NCBI RefSeq assembly: GCF_000021725.1
Contig: NC_012115.1
Span: 1-64,000 of the forward strand
Direction: 5' to 3'
Origin: Nautilia profundicola AmH
Lineage (GTDB): Bacteria; Campylobacterota; Campylobacteria; Campylobacterales; Nautiliaceae
Length of the DNA: 64,000 bases
Shown: positions 11,312 to 19,925 of the stretch, piece after piece
How the letters are laid out: each line of letters opens with the position of its first letter
Position numbering within the stretch: position 1 is the first letter of the stretch
Made by a program: the position numbers and the translations under genes
The notes under the pieces: generated by a model
Databases searched by the model: none
The model's input: only the letters and a program-made list of their open reading frames with translations
Told to the model about the DNA's origin: nothing

Positions 11312-12155
11312 ATAAGCTCGCTTTATATATATTATTTATATTTGAATTAACTTTAATGAACTTTTTTTTGAAATAATTATCAAAGTTTCTTTTTGAATTT
11401 ATTTCAATATCAAAACGATTTTTATCATATGAAAGAGAAATGAATGTTTCATCGTTTTTTAAAGGGGTTTTAGTAATAAACTCTAAATCTTTTTTTATTT
11501 TATTTTGATTGAAGTCTTTTTCTTTCAATTCATTTAATATTGCTTTTATTTGATAAGTAGTTTTTGGTAAATGATATTTATGAATTATTTTTGCTTTTTT
11601 TAGTTCTAAATTTTTTACCGTTTGTTTGTTTTTTATTATATTTAACAAAAAAGAAATATTTATAAATAAAAATAGTAATAACAAACTGATTACAACGGAT
11701 TTCTTTAATTTTATTCTGTTGAAAATATTGATTTTATTTTTACTTAACTTAAGTGAAGGTAATATGTCTTTAATATAGGGTGCATTTTTAATATTTGGAA
11801 AACAAAAAAGTAAATCATCAATTTTTTGAATTGAATAATTTTTTGAGACATTAATAATATTAAAGTCATATAGTTCAGTTTGTGCCAGTCTAATGGAATT
11901 AATAAATTTTTTGTCAATATTTATATTGATGTTTTTTTTAATTGCATAAGCATAATATTTTCCATTTATTTCAAAAGCATCGTATAAATATGTATCATCT
12001 AATTTAAAAAGTGTTTTTGATAATTTTTTAGCGTCTTTTAATGATTTGATTGGAATGTCTATTTTTTTAATCCAGTAAAATTGTGGAGAAAGTATTATAT
12101 CAACCGGTTCATTTATTTTTTCATTAAAATCTTTAGTATATAGTATGACTTTCAA
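11304..12155 (-). CDS. GspL-like type II secretion protein
   Basis: About 283 residues: an N-terminal cytoplasmic actin-like part (about 1-155), a single membrane helix (about 165-183) and a small periplasmic ferredoxin-like domain, as in GspL, which recruits GspE. I prefer the TTG start at 12155 because it has AAAAGG nine bases upstream and begins MKVILYTKDF. The ATG at 12185 would add ten residues, lacks a ribosome site and deepens the overlap with gspK. The cytoplasmic domain is shorter than in enterobacterial GspL (about 400 residues in all). Confidence 0.65.
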   Translation of the reverse strand: MKVILYTKDFNEKINEPVDIILSPQFYWIKKIDIPIKSLKDAKKLSKTLFKLDDTYLYDAFEINGKYYAYAIKKNININIDKKFINSIRLAQTELYDFNIINVSKNYSIQKIDDLLFCFPNIKNAPYIKDILPSLKLSKNKINIFNRIKLKKSVVISLLLLFLFINISFLLNIIKNKQTVKNLELKKAKIIHKYHLPKTTYQIKAILNELKEKDFNQNKIKKDLEFITKTPLKNDETFISLSYDKNRFDIEINSKRNFDNYFKKKFIKVNSNINNIYKASLYE

Positions 12156-12990
12156 TTGAAATAACCTTTTTATTATGAATATCATAAACTATGTCAATAG
12201 TATAATTTTGTTCATTTAAATAGTATTTAATATTTACATTTATCCAAAACGAATTATTGTTTGTAAATTCTATTATATCGTATTTATTTATTGTTTGATT
12301 ATTATCGTTGGTTAATATATTTTGACAATTAGGTTTATCAATAGTTAATCCCATAAATTTAACAATATCTTTAGTTAAAAAATTGCATTCTAATATGTGG
12401 TTGTTTCCATTTCCAAAAAAAATTAATTTTTTCCAAGGAATATTAAAAATATTTCTATCATGTGTTATTTTAAAGTAATAGTTTAATATTTTTTTAAAAT
12501 GTTTATAATTATATATTTTTCCGTTTTGAAAATTTGGATTTTTTAAAATTATCTCACTATACCCTTCTCTTTCTGTTTTATCTTTATCTATAGTATCTTT
12601 AATTAAGTTTATAAAAAATATAGGATCCATAATATTATAATATTGAAGAATATTTATTAGGTAGTCATTTAAATATATTTGTTTTTTATTAATTGCATTA
12701 ATGTCTATTTTATTAAATATAGGAGTAATATTATAGATTATTCTGAAATTTCCTTCTTTGTTTGATAATGAAAACGTTGTAAAAATCTTTTGTAAATCTT
12801 TTGATGTTTTTATATCTTCAGTAAGTTTAGAAAGAGTTTTTAAAGACTGTTTTAAAATAACAGAATTTTGTGATATATATAAATTTTCTTTTGATGAATA
12901 TTTGTCAAATAAATTTAATATTGTACCTATTATTCCTAATACAATAAATAAAAAAAATATCGTAATTAATAATGCAATAGATTTTTTCAT
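12133..12990 (-). CDS. GspK-like minor pseudopilin
   Basis: 285 residues, first gene of the leftward gsp operon. The N-terminus (MKKSIALLITIFFLFIVLG) is a hydrophobic helix like those of pseudopilins but lacks a clear prepilin peptidase Glu+5. The middle contains a run resembling the GspK segment with paired Asn-Lys (KIDINAINKKQIYLNDYL) and DPIFFINLIKDTID. GspK caps the pseudopilus tip with GspI and GspJ. Its place before L-M-N-C supports the call. Very AT-rich. The alternative is an unrelated bitopic secretion accessory protein. Confidence 0.55.
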   Translation of the reverse strand: MKKSIALLITIFFLFIVLGIIGTILNLFDKYSSKENLYISQNSVILKQSLKTLSKLTEDIKTSKDLQKIFTTFSLSNKEGNFRIIYNITPIFNKIDINAINKKQIYLNDYLINILQYYNIMDPIFFINLIKDTIDKDKTEREGYSEIILKNPNFQNGKIYNYKHFKKILNYYFKITHDRNIFNIPWKKLIFFGNGNNHILECNFLTKDIVKFMGLTIDKPNCQNILTNDNNQTINKYDIIEFTNNNSFWINVNIKYYLNEQNYTIDIVYDIHNKKVISIESHTIY

Positions 12991-13030
12991 TTTTTTATAA
13001 CCTGATAATTTTTATTTTAATCTTAATAAA

Positions 13031-13036
13031 ATTATA
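13031..13036 (-). promoter_or_regulatory. Putative -10 box of the leftward gsp operon
   Basis: On the minus strand this reads TATAAT inside ATATATAAT, 41 bases upstream of the gspK-like ATG. The 110-base divergent gap is so AT-rich that other hexamers are possible. Confidence 0.35.
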
Positions 13037-13081
13037 TATTAATTTTTAGTTAATATATTGACATAATATTATATTTAGATG

Positions 13082-13087
13082 TATAAT
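13082..13087 (+). promoter_or_regulatory. -10 box of the lipoprotein and pseudopilin transcript
   Basis: TATAAT in the extended context GATGTATAAT, 28 bases before the ATG at 13116. AAAGGA at 13104-13109 is the ribosome site. It drives the rightward half of the secretion locus and lies back-to-back with the gspK promoter. Confidence 0.6.
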
Positions 13088-13115
13088 AAATTAATTCAAT
13101 ATTAAAGGATTGAAA

Positions 13116-14627
13116 ATGAAAACATCTGCAAAAGTTCTTTTATCAGGTATAGCAGCTTCTATGATATTAATTGGATGTGGAGGTGGAGGAAGTAGTACTC
13201 CTTCAGTTAGCGGAACGGTTGAAGCAAGTTATTTAAAGGGTATAACCGTTTGTGTTAAAGATACTTCTACTTGTGCAACAACAGATAGTAATGGTGTATT
13301 TACGTTAAATAATGTGTCTGTTCCGGTGGAATTGGAATTGAAAATCGGAAATAGTGTATTAGCTGATTTAAATGTGTCGACTAATAATTATAAAATTACG
13401 CCTGCGGTATTAGCCGAAAATAATACAACAATTGCGTCATACATAGGTGCTATGTTGCATGGAATCGCAGGGTGCGATTTGGCAAGCGATGTTTGTGATT
13501 TTTCTTCAATAACAACAGTAGATATTAATACTTCAACAAACTTGCCTATTATTACAGAATTAAAAACTATTTTAGAGCAAAACAGTTCTGCAAGTATAAG
13601 TGTGACGGTTAATGACTCTACAATGCAAATCAGTGAAGTTAACGCCACTTTATATGCCACTGAAAATCCGTCAATGACGGGTACTACTGCATATTCGTTT
13701 AACGGTGCGGCGAGTGCGGGGGATTATGCTTCATTTACATATAATTCAGAAAATAATACTATCAGTTATCAAATTAGCGGTAATGTGTACGGAAATGTAA
13801 GCGGTACAAGAGAAATAGAAAACTTATACGGAAATGTATTTTTTAAAGACAAAAATGATGATGATATATTTTATTTCTTCTCAGGAAGTTTAGGTGTTGC
13901 TGTAATTCCAGTATCAGATACAAATACATCGTTTGTAGTTGGTTTACAACAGCCTGATAAAAATATTACAGCAGAAGATTTAAATTTAATTGTAAATAAA
14001 AAATATAATTATATTGAGTTTGACACAGATGAGAGCATATATTTTAGTATTATAGAAATTAATTCAACAAATACTGCGGATTTAAACGGAACATGGGCTG
14101 ATTATGTTGATCAATCTTATGGAACATGGGAAGTAAATGGCTCTCATTTAGATGTTTTTGATGCAAGAGGAGGAAAAATTGCGAATGTAATAATAAGAGC
14201 TGGAACATCAAGAGCTGGTATTGTAGTAGATAATGTTGATGGTGGATTTGGTGTAGGAGTTGAAGCTAAAGCGTTAACCGATGCAGATTTAAAAGGAACT
14301 TACTATTATAATGACAGCGGCAGTGACTATGAATGTTACGGAACTGTAACAGTTGAAGGAACAACATTTAAATATAAAGATGAATGGTGTAGTGACAATG
14401 ATCCAGAATCTGGCAGCGGTACACTTGTATTAAATCCAACGATTGATCCGGATCAAAATGCAAGTACTGATAATAATATTACATTAAACGGTTTAGCTCA
14501 GGTTAAAGATGAAAATGGAAATTTAACAGATGAGTTTGTATTCCTTGATCCTGATTCTGGTTATTATATAAGCGTTAATATTGATGATGGAGAACTTTCA
14601 ATAGGCTCAAATAAACCTCTTAAATAA
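13116..14627 (+). CDS. Surface or periplasmic lipoprotein inside the type II secretion locus
   Basis: 503-residue predicted lipoprotein. The signal peptide ends in the lipobox LIGC (Cys21), followed by a Gly/Ser linker. The N-terminal third has a carboxypeptidase-regulatory-like pattern (GITVCVKD...TDSNGVFTLNN), common in secreted Campylobacterota proteins. The rest is beta-rich, acidic and rich in Asn, Asp and Thr, with no catalytic motif that I recognise. The ATG at 13116, six bases after AAAGGA, is preferred to the TTG at 13110. It is the first gene of the transcript that also carries gspG-J, so it is either a secreted substrate or an accessory lipoprotein of the machine. Confidence 0.75.
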   Translation: MKTSAKVLLSGIAASMILIGCGGGGSSTPSVSGTVEASYLKGITVCVKDTSTCATTDSNGVFTLNNVSVPVELELKIGNSVLADLNVSTNNYKITPAVLAENNTTIASYIGAMLHGIAGCDLASDVCDFSSITTVDINTSTNLPIITELKTILEQNSSASISVTVNDSTMQISEVNATLYATENPSMTGTTAYSFNGAASAGDYASFTYNSENNTISYQISGNVYGNVSGTREIENLYGNVFFKDKNDDDIFYFFSGSLGVAVIPVSDTNTSFVVGLQQPDKNITAEDLNLIVNKKYNYIEFDTDESIYFSIIEINSTNTADLNGTWADYVDQSYGTWEVNGSHLDVFDARGGKIANVIIRAGTSRAGIVVDNVDGGFGVGVEAKALTDADLKGTYYYNDSGSDYECYGTVTVEGTTFKYKDEWCSDNDPESGSGTLVLNPTIDPDQNASTDNNITLNGLAQVKDENGNLTDEFVFLDPDSGYYISVNIDDGELSIGSNKPLK

Positions 14628-14650
14628 ACTCCTTTTGGAGTTTTCTTTTT
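14626..14650 (+). terminator. Rho-independent terminator after the lipoprotein gene
   Basis: A seven-base-pair stem AAACTCC/GGAGTTT with loop TTTT, then a T-rich tract (TCTTTTTTT). The stem starts in the lipoprotein stop codon. It would separate this gene from gspG, which starts at 14678, or attenuate read-through into it. Confidence 0.8.
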
Positions 14651-14677
14651 TGCTACAATTGCATAAAAAGGTCTTTT

Positions 14678-15097
14678 ATGAAAAAAGCTTTCAGTTTGAT
14701 TGAAGTAATGATTGTTGTTGTTATTTTGGGACTTATTGCATCCCTTGTGGTTCCGAATCTTATAGGTCAGAGTGAACAGGCCAAAAAGAAACTTGTATGT
14801 ATTCAGATGAAATCACTTAAAGATGCTCTTGATTCATTTAAAATAGAAGAAGATACATATCCGAGTACACAGGAAGGGCTTGAATCCTTAATAACAAATC
14901 CGAATCCTCAAAAATATAAAAATTATCCTGAAAAAGGTTTTTTAAATACTAAGAGTCTTCCAAAAGACCCATGGGGGAACGAATATATTTATATTAATGA
15001 TAATGGGAATATTGAAATAATTTCATTAGGTGCAGATGGCAAAGAAGGCGGGAGCGGAGAAAATAAAGATATTAAATTTAGCGAATGCGTAAATTAG
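14678..15097 (+). CDS. gspG: Type II secretion major pseudopilin GspG
   Basis: 139-residue major pseudopilin. The short leader MKKA precedes the cleavage motif AFSLIEVMIVV, with Phe+1 and Glu+5 and a hydrophobic helix to about residue 26. The C-terminal DPWGNEYIY and SLGADGKEGGSGENKD carry the loop that binds calcium in GspG. AAAAGG lies at a suitable distance before ATG. It is less AT-rich than gspH-J after it. The terminator at 14626 lies just upstream, so it may also use its own promoter. The prepilin peptidase needed to process it is not encoded in this window. Confidence 0.95.
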   Translation: MKKAFSLIEVMIVVVILGLIASLVVPNLIGQSEQAKKKLVCIQMKSLKDALDSFKIEEDTYPSTQEGLESLITNPNPQKYKNYPEKGFLNTKSLPKDPWGNEYIYINDNGNIEIISLGADGKEGGSGENKDIKFSECVN

Positions 15098-15525
15098 GTT
15101 TTAGTTTAATTGAACTACTAATTGTTGTAATATTAATATTAACAGTTAGTTTTTTAGTAATTCGTTTCCCTACTTTTTCTCAAACGTTTTCTATGACTTC
15201 ATTAAGAGATATGTTAAAACCTAATGGTTATATTATTTTATATAAAAACGGTGATATAATAAGTAATAAAAAAATCAGATTTTATTGTAAAACCCCGGTT
15301 GTTTATCAGTTTTTAAATGATAATTTTTTTAAGAAAAAGTTTGATGAAAATATTATTTTTGAATATAAAGTTGTTAACGGTATAGGAGAAAGTTTTATAT
15401 TACAGTGTAATAAGATGTTTTATGTTTTTAAGCCTTTTTATATAAAGAAGTTTTCCTCATTTGAAAGTGCTAAAGAAGATTTTACTAATGTACGGTATAA
15501 ACCCAGTAATGGAATAATGAAATGA
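15085..15525 (+). CDS. GspH-like minor pseudopilin
   Basis: 146 residues starting MRKLGFSLIELLIVVILIL, a class III prepilin leader with G/F cleavage and Glu+5, then the hydrophobic N-terminal helix. The globular part is short and AT-biased and shows no other motif. It overlaps gspG by 13 bases, so translation is coupled. Position between gspG and the GspI-like gene matches the usual G-H-I-J order, which is the reason for the H label. Confidence 0.75.
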   Translation: MRKLGFSLIELLIVVILILTVSFLVIRFPTFSQTFSMTSLRDMLKPNGYIILYKNGDIISNKKIRFYCKTPVVYQFLNDNFFKKKFDENIIFEYKVVNGIGESFILQCNKMFYVFKPFYIKKFSSFESAKEDFTNVRYKPSNGIMK

Positions 15526-15905
15526 GAAAAGCTTTTACTATAATTGAAGTAATGATAGCTGTTTTTTTAGCTTTAATAATTAGTACTGTGGCATTTTCTA
15601 TAACAGGTAATGCAAAGAAAATGTTTGTTTTAATCGATAAACGAAAAATTTTTTATTTAAAATCGAGTGTAATGGCAATAGAAGAAAAAAATACTAAAAA
15701 TGTATATGAGATACTGAAAGATTTTAATATTAAAAATGATGAAATTATTAAAAAATTAAAAAAAGATACGTTTTATTTGAAACATAATATTGAATATTCC
15801 CAAAATATTAATATACATGGTAAAAGTATAAAAATCCTATTAGATAGGATGAAAATATATAATAAATATCATTCCGCTTTTATTTATAAACAGGAAATAA
15901 AGTGA
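15522..15905 (+). CDS. GspI-like minor pseudopilin
   Basis: 127 residues with leader MRKA and the cleavage motif AFTIIEVMIAV (Phe+1, Glu+5). The helix is followed by a small domain rich in Lys and Ile. It starts inside the end of the gspH-like gene (4-base overlap). GspI forms the pseudopilus tip complex with GspJ and GspK. Size is right for the family (about 120-130 residues), but the assignment to I rather than H relies on order. Confidence 0.75.
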   Translation: MRKAFTIIEVMIAVFLALIISTVAFSITGNAKKMFVLIDKRKIFYLKSSVMAIEEKNTKNVYEILKDFNIKNDEIIKKLKKDTFYLKHNIEYSQNINIHGKSIKILLDRMKIYNKYHSAFIYKQEIK

Positions 15906-16384
15906 AAAAGTCTTTTACTTTGATAGAAGTTTTGATTTCTATAACTATTTTATCTATACTTTTTTTGGCTTTATCTAATGTTATAAGTTCTTTATCAAAA
16001 GCTTCGGATTATTTAGAGAAAAAATATTCTTTTGAAAATAATAAATATCTTTTTTTGAAAATATTGTATTATGATATTTTGAATGCAGATGATATTAATA
16101 TTACTCAATATAAAAATTATACAATTATAAAAATGCAAACAAGTAACTCTTTATATTTTATACCTAAACCATATGTAATGTGGTATGTTAGTAAAAGAAA
16201 TAATACTTTAGTGAGATATGAATCCCCAAAAAATATAGATATATTAGAAGATAATTCAAATTATTATTTGGATAAATTTATTCAAAATGTTAAAATATTC
16301 AAAATATATAAGCATTTAGGTAAATATTTTGTTTATATTGATAATGGAAAGCCAATTTATTTTGAAATGTACAAAGGATTTTGA
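15902..16384 (+). CDS. GspJ-like minor pseudopilin
   Basis: 160 residues with leader MKKS and SFTLIEVLISI (cleavage before Phe, Glu+5), then a larger globular domain containing the YYDILNADDI run typical of GspJ-like tip proteins. The start is GTG at 15902, overlapping the gspI stop by 4 bases. It is the last secretion gene: base composition returns to the window norm immediately afterwards in thyX, whose ATG overlaps this stop codon. Confidence 0.75.
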   Translation: MKKSFTLIEVLISITILSILFLALSNVISSLSKASDYLEKKYSFENNKYLFLKILYYDILNADDINITQYKNYTIIKMQTSNSLYFIPKPYVMWYVSKRNNTLVRYESPKNIDILEDNSNYYLDKFIQNVKIFKIYKHLGKYFVYIDNGKPIYFEMYKGF

Positions 16385-17724
16385 TGATTGTAAAAGCGCT
16401 TGAAAGCAAATACAAACCGACCGACATAGCCGTAGGAAGTGCAAGAAGCTGTTATTTCGGAAAGCATATAGTAACGCCTGAGAGTGCGGCTGAGTGGGAT
16501 AAAAAAAACGATCTTTTAAATTCAATATTTAAAGCCGGGCATCATACCACTCTTATGCATTATAACTTTACATTTTTGATTGAGGGTATGAGCAGGCTTT
16601 TGATCTGGAGGCTTTTACACGCGCATCCTTTTTACAATTCCGAGCAGGTAAGCCAGAGATACGCCAAAATGAAAATCGAAAATTTCACGTACCCAAAAAA
16701 CGCAGACAGGGAAAAGTGGCAGAAATATTATGAAAATATGTTTTTTTATTATGAAGAGCTTATTTCAAGACTGACTCCGGAAATTGAAAAAGTACTTCCA
16801 AAGTTTAAGAAAAAAGAAGCGAAAAAAAGGGCCCAGGAATTTGCGAGATATTTGTTACCGATGGGTATGAACGCGCATCTTTACCATACCGTAAACATCA
16901 TTACAGCTTTAAGATACATAAATGCCGTAAAGGTGATACCGGAGGCAAAAGCTGAAGCTGAAGAGTTTGTATCTCAAATGAAAAGGGAAATGCTGAAAAT
17001 TGATGAAAACTTAGCTCCTTTAATAGAGTTTGCCGAAAATGAAGAAGTAGTGTTTCCGAATATTGATATAGAAAAAATTAAAAAGGCAAAAAACGTAACC
17101 AAAAAGGTTGAGGTGTTTGACATAGTTGATTATGATTTTGAACTTAATGCAAACTATGCTGGTGTTTTAAGAACATCAAACATATATCTTGATGAGGCCA
17201 TACTCGGTAGTTTTAATTCTTATATCAAGCTCTCGCTTAGTGCAGATGCGCAAAATCAAAGACACAGACGCTCGCCTGCTGTTCGTCCAAAACTTGAGAA
17301 TATTTATAAAAGAGATTTTTATATGCCGAAAATCTGTAACAGTGTTAAAGAATTATATGTTAGAGCGGTAGAGTATTCATATGACTTTTTTGAAAATCAA
17401 AAAGAAATTTTAGGTTTCGGTGAAGCGGCGTATGCACTTTTAAATGCACACAATATTGAGATTGTAGAACATAACGATTTTCAAGAGTTTGCTCATAAAG
17501 CACAGATGAGACTTTGTTATAATGCCCAGGAAGAAATATTTGATATTGTTTATGCACAGGTTGAAGAACTAAAAAATGCCGGAGTAAAAGCGGCTGATAA
17601 ATTTATGCCTCCTTGTACGTTAAGATATCAAGAGGGTATTAAACCTGTATGTCCTGAAGGAGACAGGTTTTGTGGTACAAAAGTTTGGAAAATGGAGTTT
17701 GATGAATACGAAAGGCTTATATAG
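16384..17724 (+). CDS. thyX: Double-length ThyX-family (FAD-dependent) thymidylate synthase
   Basis: 446 residues, about twice the usual 220-250 of ThyX, which makes dTMP from dUMP with methylene-tetrahydrofolate and FADH2. The N-terminal half has the family pattern (GMSR...HAH at 79-81, SQRY at 90-93, then ARYLLP), with HAH where canonical enzymes have RHR. The C-terminal half carries RHRRSPAVRP at about 293-302. The two parts of the signature are thus split between two ThyX-like halves, suggesting a fused pseudo-dimer as in the long chlamydial ThyX. The ATG at 16384 overlaps the upstream TGA. The alternative is a ThyX-like paralogue with another role. Confidence 0.8.
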   Translation: MIVKALESKYKPTDIAVGSARSCYFGKHIVTPESAAEWDKKNDLLNSIFKAGHHTTLMHYNFTFLIEGMSRLLIWRLLHAHPFYNSEQVSQRYAKMKIENFTYPKNADREKWQKYYENMFFYYEELISRLTPEIEKVLPKFKKKEAKKRAQEFARYLLPMGMNAHLYHTVNIITALRYINAVKVIPEAKAEAEEFVSQMKREMLKIDENLAPLIEFAENEEVVFPNIDIEKIKKAKNVTKKVEVFDIVDYDFELNANYAGVLRTSNIYLDEAILGSFNSYIKLSLSADAQNQRHRRSPAVRPKLENIYKRDFYMPKICNSVKELYVRAVEYSYDFFENQKEILGFGEAAYALLNAHNIEIVEHNDFQEFAHKAQMRLCYNAQEEIFDIVYAQVEELKNAGVKAADKFMPPCTLRYQEGIKPVCPEGDRFCGTKVWKMEFDEYERLI

Positions 17725-17739
17725 CCGAAAGAATAAAAA

Positions 17740-18126
17740 ATGAAAATACAAGATTATCTGTATAATGAGTTTGATTCCAATATTGTAGAGGAGTTTTTAA
17801 TGCTTCTCGATATTATGGAAGATAATCTTGATTTAACTATCGAGAGGCTCTATACTGATTATGATGAAGCAATTAACGATTTATTTAGGATGTTTCATAA
17901 TTTGAAATCTGCGACTGCATATTTAAAAATAGACAGAATAAAAAATTTCGCACATTTTGTTGAAGACATATTAGATAAAGCCAGAGAGAAACATGATGTA
18001 AAAGAAGAATTGATTGACTGGTTGTTTAAAGTGGCTGATCAGTTTCACGAATGGTACGGTAATATAGACAGAAATGAAGAACTGGCGCCTCTTCATCCCG
18101 ATATTTTTAAAGTGCCTAAAATATAA
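17740..18126 (+). CDS. Stand-alone HPt (histidine phosphotransfer) domain protein
   Basis: 128 residues, almost entirely a four-helix HPt domain. The phosphoacceptor is predicted to be His53 in FRMFHNLKSATAYL, matching the HxLKSxA signature. There is no kinase, receiver or CheW domain and no response regulator nearby, so its partners must be encoded elsewhere. It lies 15 bases after thyX and 16 before the methyltransferase gene, so it is probably co-transcribed with both. The acidic first 45 residues form a helical extension before the His helix. Confidence 0.8.
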   Translation: MKIQDYLYNEFDSNIVEEFLMLLDIMEDNLDLTIERLYTDYDEAINDLFRMFHNLKSATAYLKIDRIKNFAHFVEDILDKAREKHDVKEELIDWLFKVADQFHEWYGNIDRNEELAPLHPDIFKVPKI

Positions 18127-18142
18127 TTAAGGAGTTTTTTTA

Positions 18143-19051
18143 GTGAGAAACAAAGAAAACGAAGCTGTTTTTATAGAAAGAATAAATAAAATAAACCCTA
18201 AGATTCTTGAAGGGTTGAAAGAAAAAAAAGAGTTCTCATTCAGAATAAACCGCCACAAAGCGGGACTTGAAGCGGTGGAAGAGTTAAAAAAAGAAGGATA
18301 CAATCCTAAACCTGTGGAATGGAGCGAGTGGGTATATACGCTTCCTATTGAAGATAGAAAAAAAATAACCAAATCCAAAACATATACGGCAAACAAAATA
18401 TACATACAAAACCTCTCATCCATTATTTCGGCACTGTCCCTTGATATAGACGAAAATGACTGGGTTTTGGATCTTGCCGCTGCACCTGGAGGGAAAAGCC
18501 TGATATTCAGCGAAAAAGCTAAGAAGGTAAGTGCTGTAGAGCCTGATAAAAACAGATTTTTCAGAATGAAAAGAAACTTTAAAGAACACGGTGCCAAAAA
18601 TATTCAGACATACAACAAAGACGGCAGATTTGTATATAAAGCAACAGGAGAGATGTTTGACAAGGTGTTTTTGGATGCTCCTTGCAGTTCTGAAGCGCAT
18701 ATTGATTTTGACGAGGGGATTACATGGTGGAATCTTAAGAGGGTAAGAAGGTTTTCCAAACTCCAAAAAGAACTTATAATTTCGGCATTTGAAGCACTGA
18801 AACCCGGAGGAGAAATGATTTTCGCCACATGTACGTTTGCTCCGGAAGAAAATGAAGAAAGTGTTGATTTTTTATTAAACAAATACGAAAACGCAGAGGT
18901 TGTAGATGTAAATCTTCCGATTGATAATATTCAAAAAGGTATAATGGAATGGGAAGATAAAAAATATCATCCAGATGTGTCAAAAACAGTAAGGATATTA
19001 CCAAAAGGTGCGTATTCCGGATTTTATTTTGCAAAAATTAAAAAACATTAA
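18143..19051 (+). CDS. RsmB-like (NOL1/NOP2/Sun) RNA m5C methyltransferase
   Basis: 302-residue SAM-dependent RNA cytosine-5 methyltransferase. Motif I is DLAAAPGGKS (110-119); motif IV DAPCSSE (Cys181) and motif VI ATCTFAPEE (Cys230) supply the two cysteines for product release and catalysis. The N-terminal NusB-like domain of RsmB is missing, so a different rRNA or tRNA site is possible. GTG start at 18143 with AAGGAG eight bases upstream. It ends convergently with the next lipoprotein gene, sharing a hairpin terminator. Confidence 0.88.
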   Translation: MRNKENEAVFIERINKINPKILEGLKEKKEFSFRINRHKAGLEAVEELKKEGYNPKPVEWSEWVYTLPIEDRKKITKSKTYTANKIYIQNLSSIISALSLDIDENDWVLDLAAAPGGKSLIFSEKAKKVSAVEPDKNRFFRMKRNFKEHGAKNIQTYNKDGRFVYKATGEMFDKVFLDAPCSSEAHIDFDEGITWWNLKRVRRFSKLQKELIISAFEALKPGGEMIFATCTFAPEENEESVDFLLNKYENAEVVDVNLPIDNIQKGIMEWEDKKYHPDVSKTVRILPKGAYSGFYFAKIKKH

Positions 19052-19925
19052 TTTTAAATAATGTTTTTAAAAGCTTAAGTAGTCTTAGTTTATATTCTTC
19101 TTTTGCAAATGCCTCTGCCTCTTTATATGATGTTATGGATTTGCCCAAAAACGTTAAAGAATAGAACTTGTCTAAAATAATAGTTGTTTTTCCTTTAATA
19201 ATATAATCATTAAACAGGTGATATTTTTGAATGCTAATATTGATTTTTATTAAATTTTTAGCTTTTTTTGAAATAATGAGGTATTTTGAAAATATTTCTA
19301 TACTTTGATTTTTGTACCTATTGGTTACAATATTAAATTCAGTGGTTTTGATAATATTTAATGCGATTTTTTTTAAATTTTCTATTTTTGCAATATAGTT
19401 AGAAATATTGACGCCCAATGATTCCAGTATAAAAATATCACTTTTGATTTTTTTTAGTTTATATAAGATGTTGTATGAATAAATGACACGTTTTATAGGA
19501 CTGTTTTCATTGAAATCTATTTTTTTAAGTTCGATATTGATTTTTGTTTTGAGATTGTTTATTAATTTCTGTTTATTAATTCTTATTAATACGTAATATT
19601 TGTCATTTTCTTTGTCAATTTTTAATATTTCGTAATTGTTGAAATTTATATTTGATACCTGAGCGTTAATTTGTTGAAATATTTCGTTATATGTTTTTTG
19701 ATTATGTATTCCTTTATTAATGACGAAATTGGAACTAATTTTTACATTTATTCTTGAGGCTATGTCATTAAGTGCATTTTTTATCGCATTTTGTTTAGAA
19801 TAGCTTTCCGCAGATGCATAAAAATAGTTTTGATTGTCTTTGGGTGTTTGTATATACCAGTTTGGAGGTTTTGGATTTGTACAAGATACAAATATTAATA
19901 CGATTAATGTAAACCATTTTTTCAT
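19038..19925 (-). CDS. LPP20-family lipoprotein
   Basis: About 295-residue predicted lipoprotein, with signal MKKWFTLIVLIFVSC and acylated Cys15, though the -3 position is Phe and so imperfect. After the Cys, PNWYIQTPKDNQNYFYASAE is the typical start of LPP20-type domains, followed by helical, Lys/Ile/Asn-rich sequence. ATG at 19925 overlaps the stop of the upstream lipoprotein gene (TAATG). LPP20 relatives include FlgP-type flagellar lipoproteins, but no flagellar gene is nearby. Probably one operon with the next lipoprotein. Confidence 0.7.
   Translation of the reverse strand: MKKWFTLIVLIFVSCTNPKPPNWYIQTPKDNQNYFYASAESYSKQNAIKNALNDIASRINVKISSNFVINKGIHNQKTYNEIFQQINAQVSNINFNNYEILKIDKENDKYYVLIRINKQKLINNLKTKINIELKKIDFNENSPIKRVIYSYNILYKLKKIKSDIFILESLGVNISNYIAKIENLKKIALNIIKTTEFNIVTNRYKNQSIEIFSKYLIISKKAKNLIKINISIQKYHLFNDYIIKGKTTIILDKFYSLTFLGKSITSYKEAEAFAKEEYKLRLLKLLKTLFKINVF
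19041..19068. terminator. Bidirectional hairpin terminator
   Basis: A ten-base-pair inverted repeat, AAAAACATTA and TAATGTTTTT, around an eight-base loop. It lies over the ends of the convergent methyltransferase and LPP20-like genes. A-runs on one side and T-runs on the other fit intrinsic termination in both directions. Confidence 0.75.

Noticed and set aside
12758-13000. 80-codon plus-strand frame over gspK
   Set aside because: Antisense to the gspK-like gene, without a ribosome site.
5295-16384. Type IV pilus or DNA-uptake system instead of type II secretion
   Set aside because: GspC-like HR/PDZ protein, GspG with calcium loop and the L-M-N-C-D-E-F order favour type II secretion, though weak genes leave some doubt.
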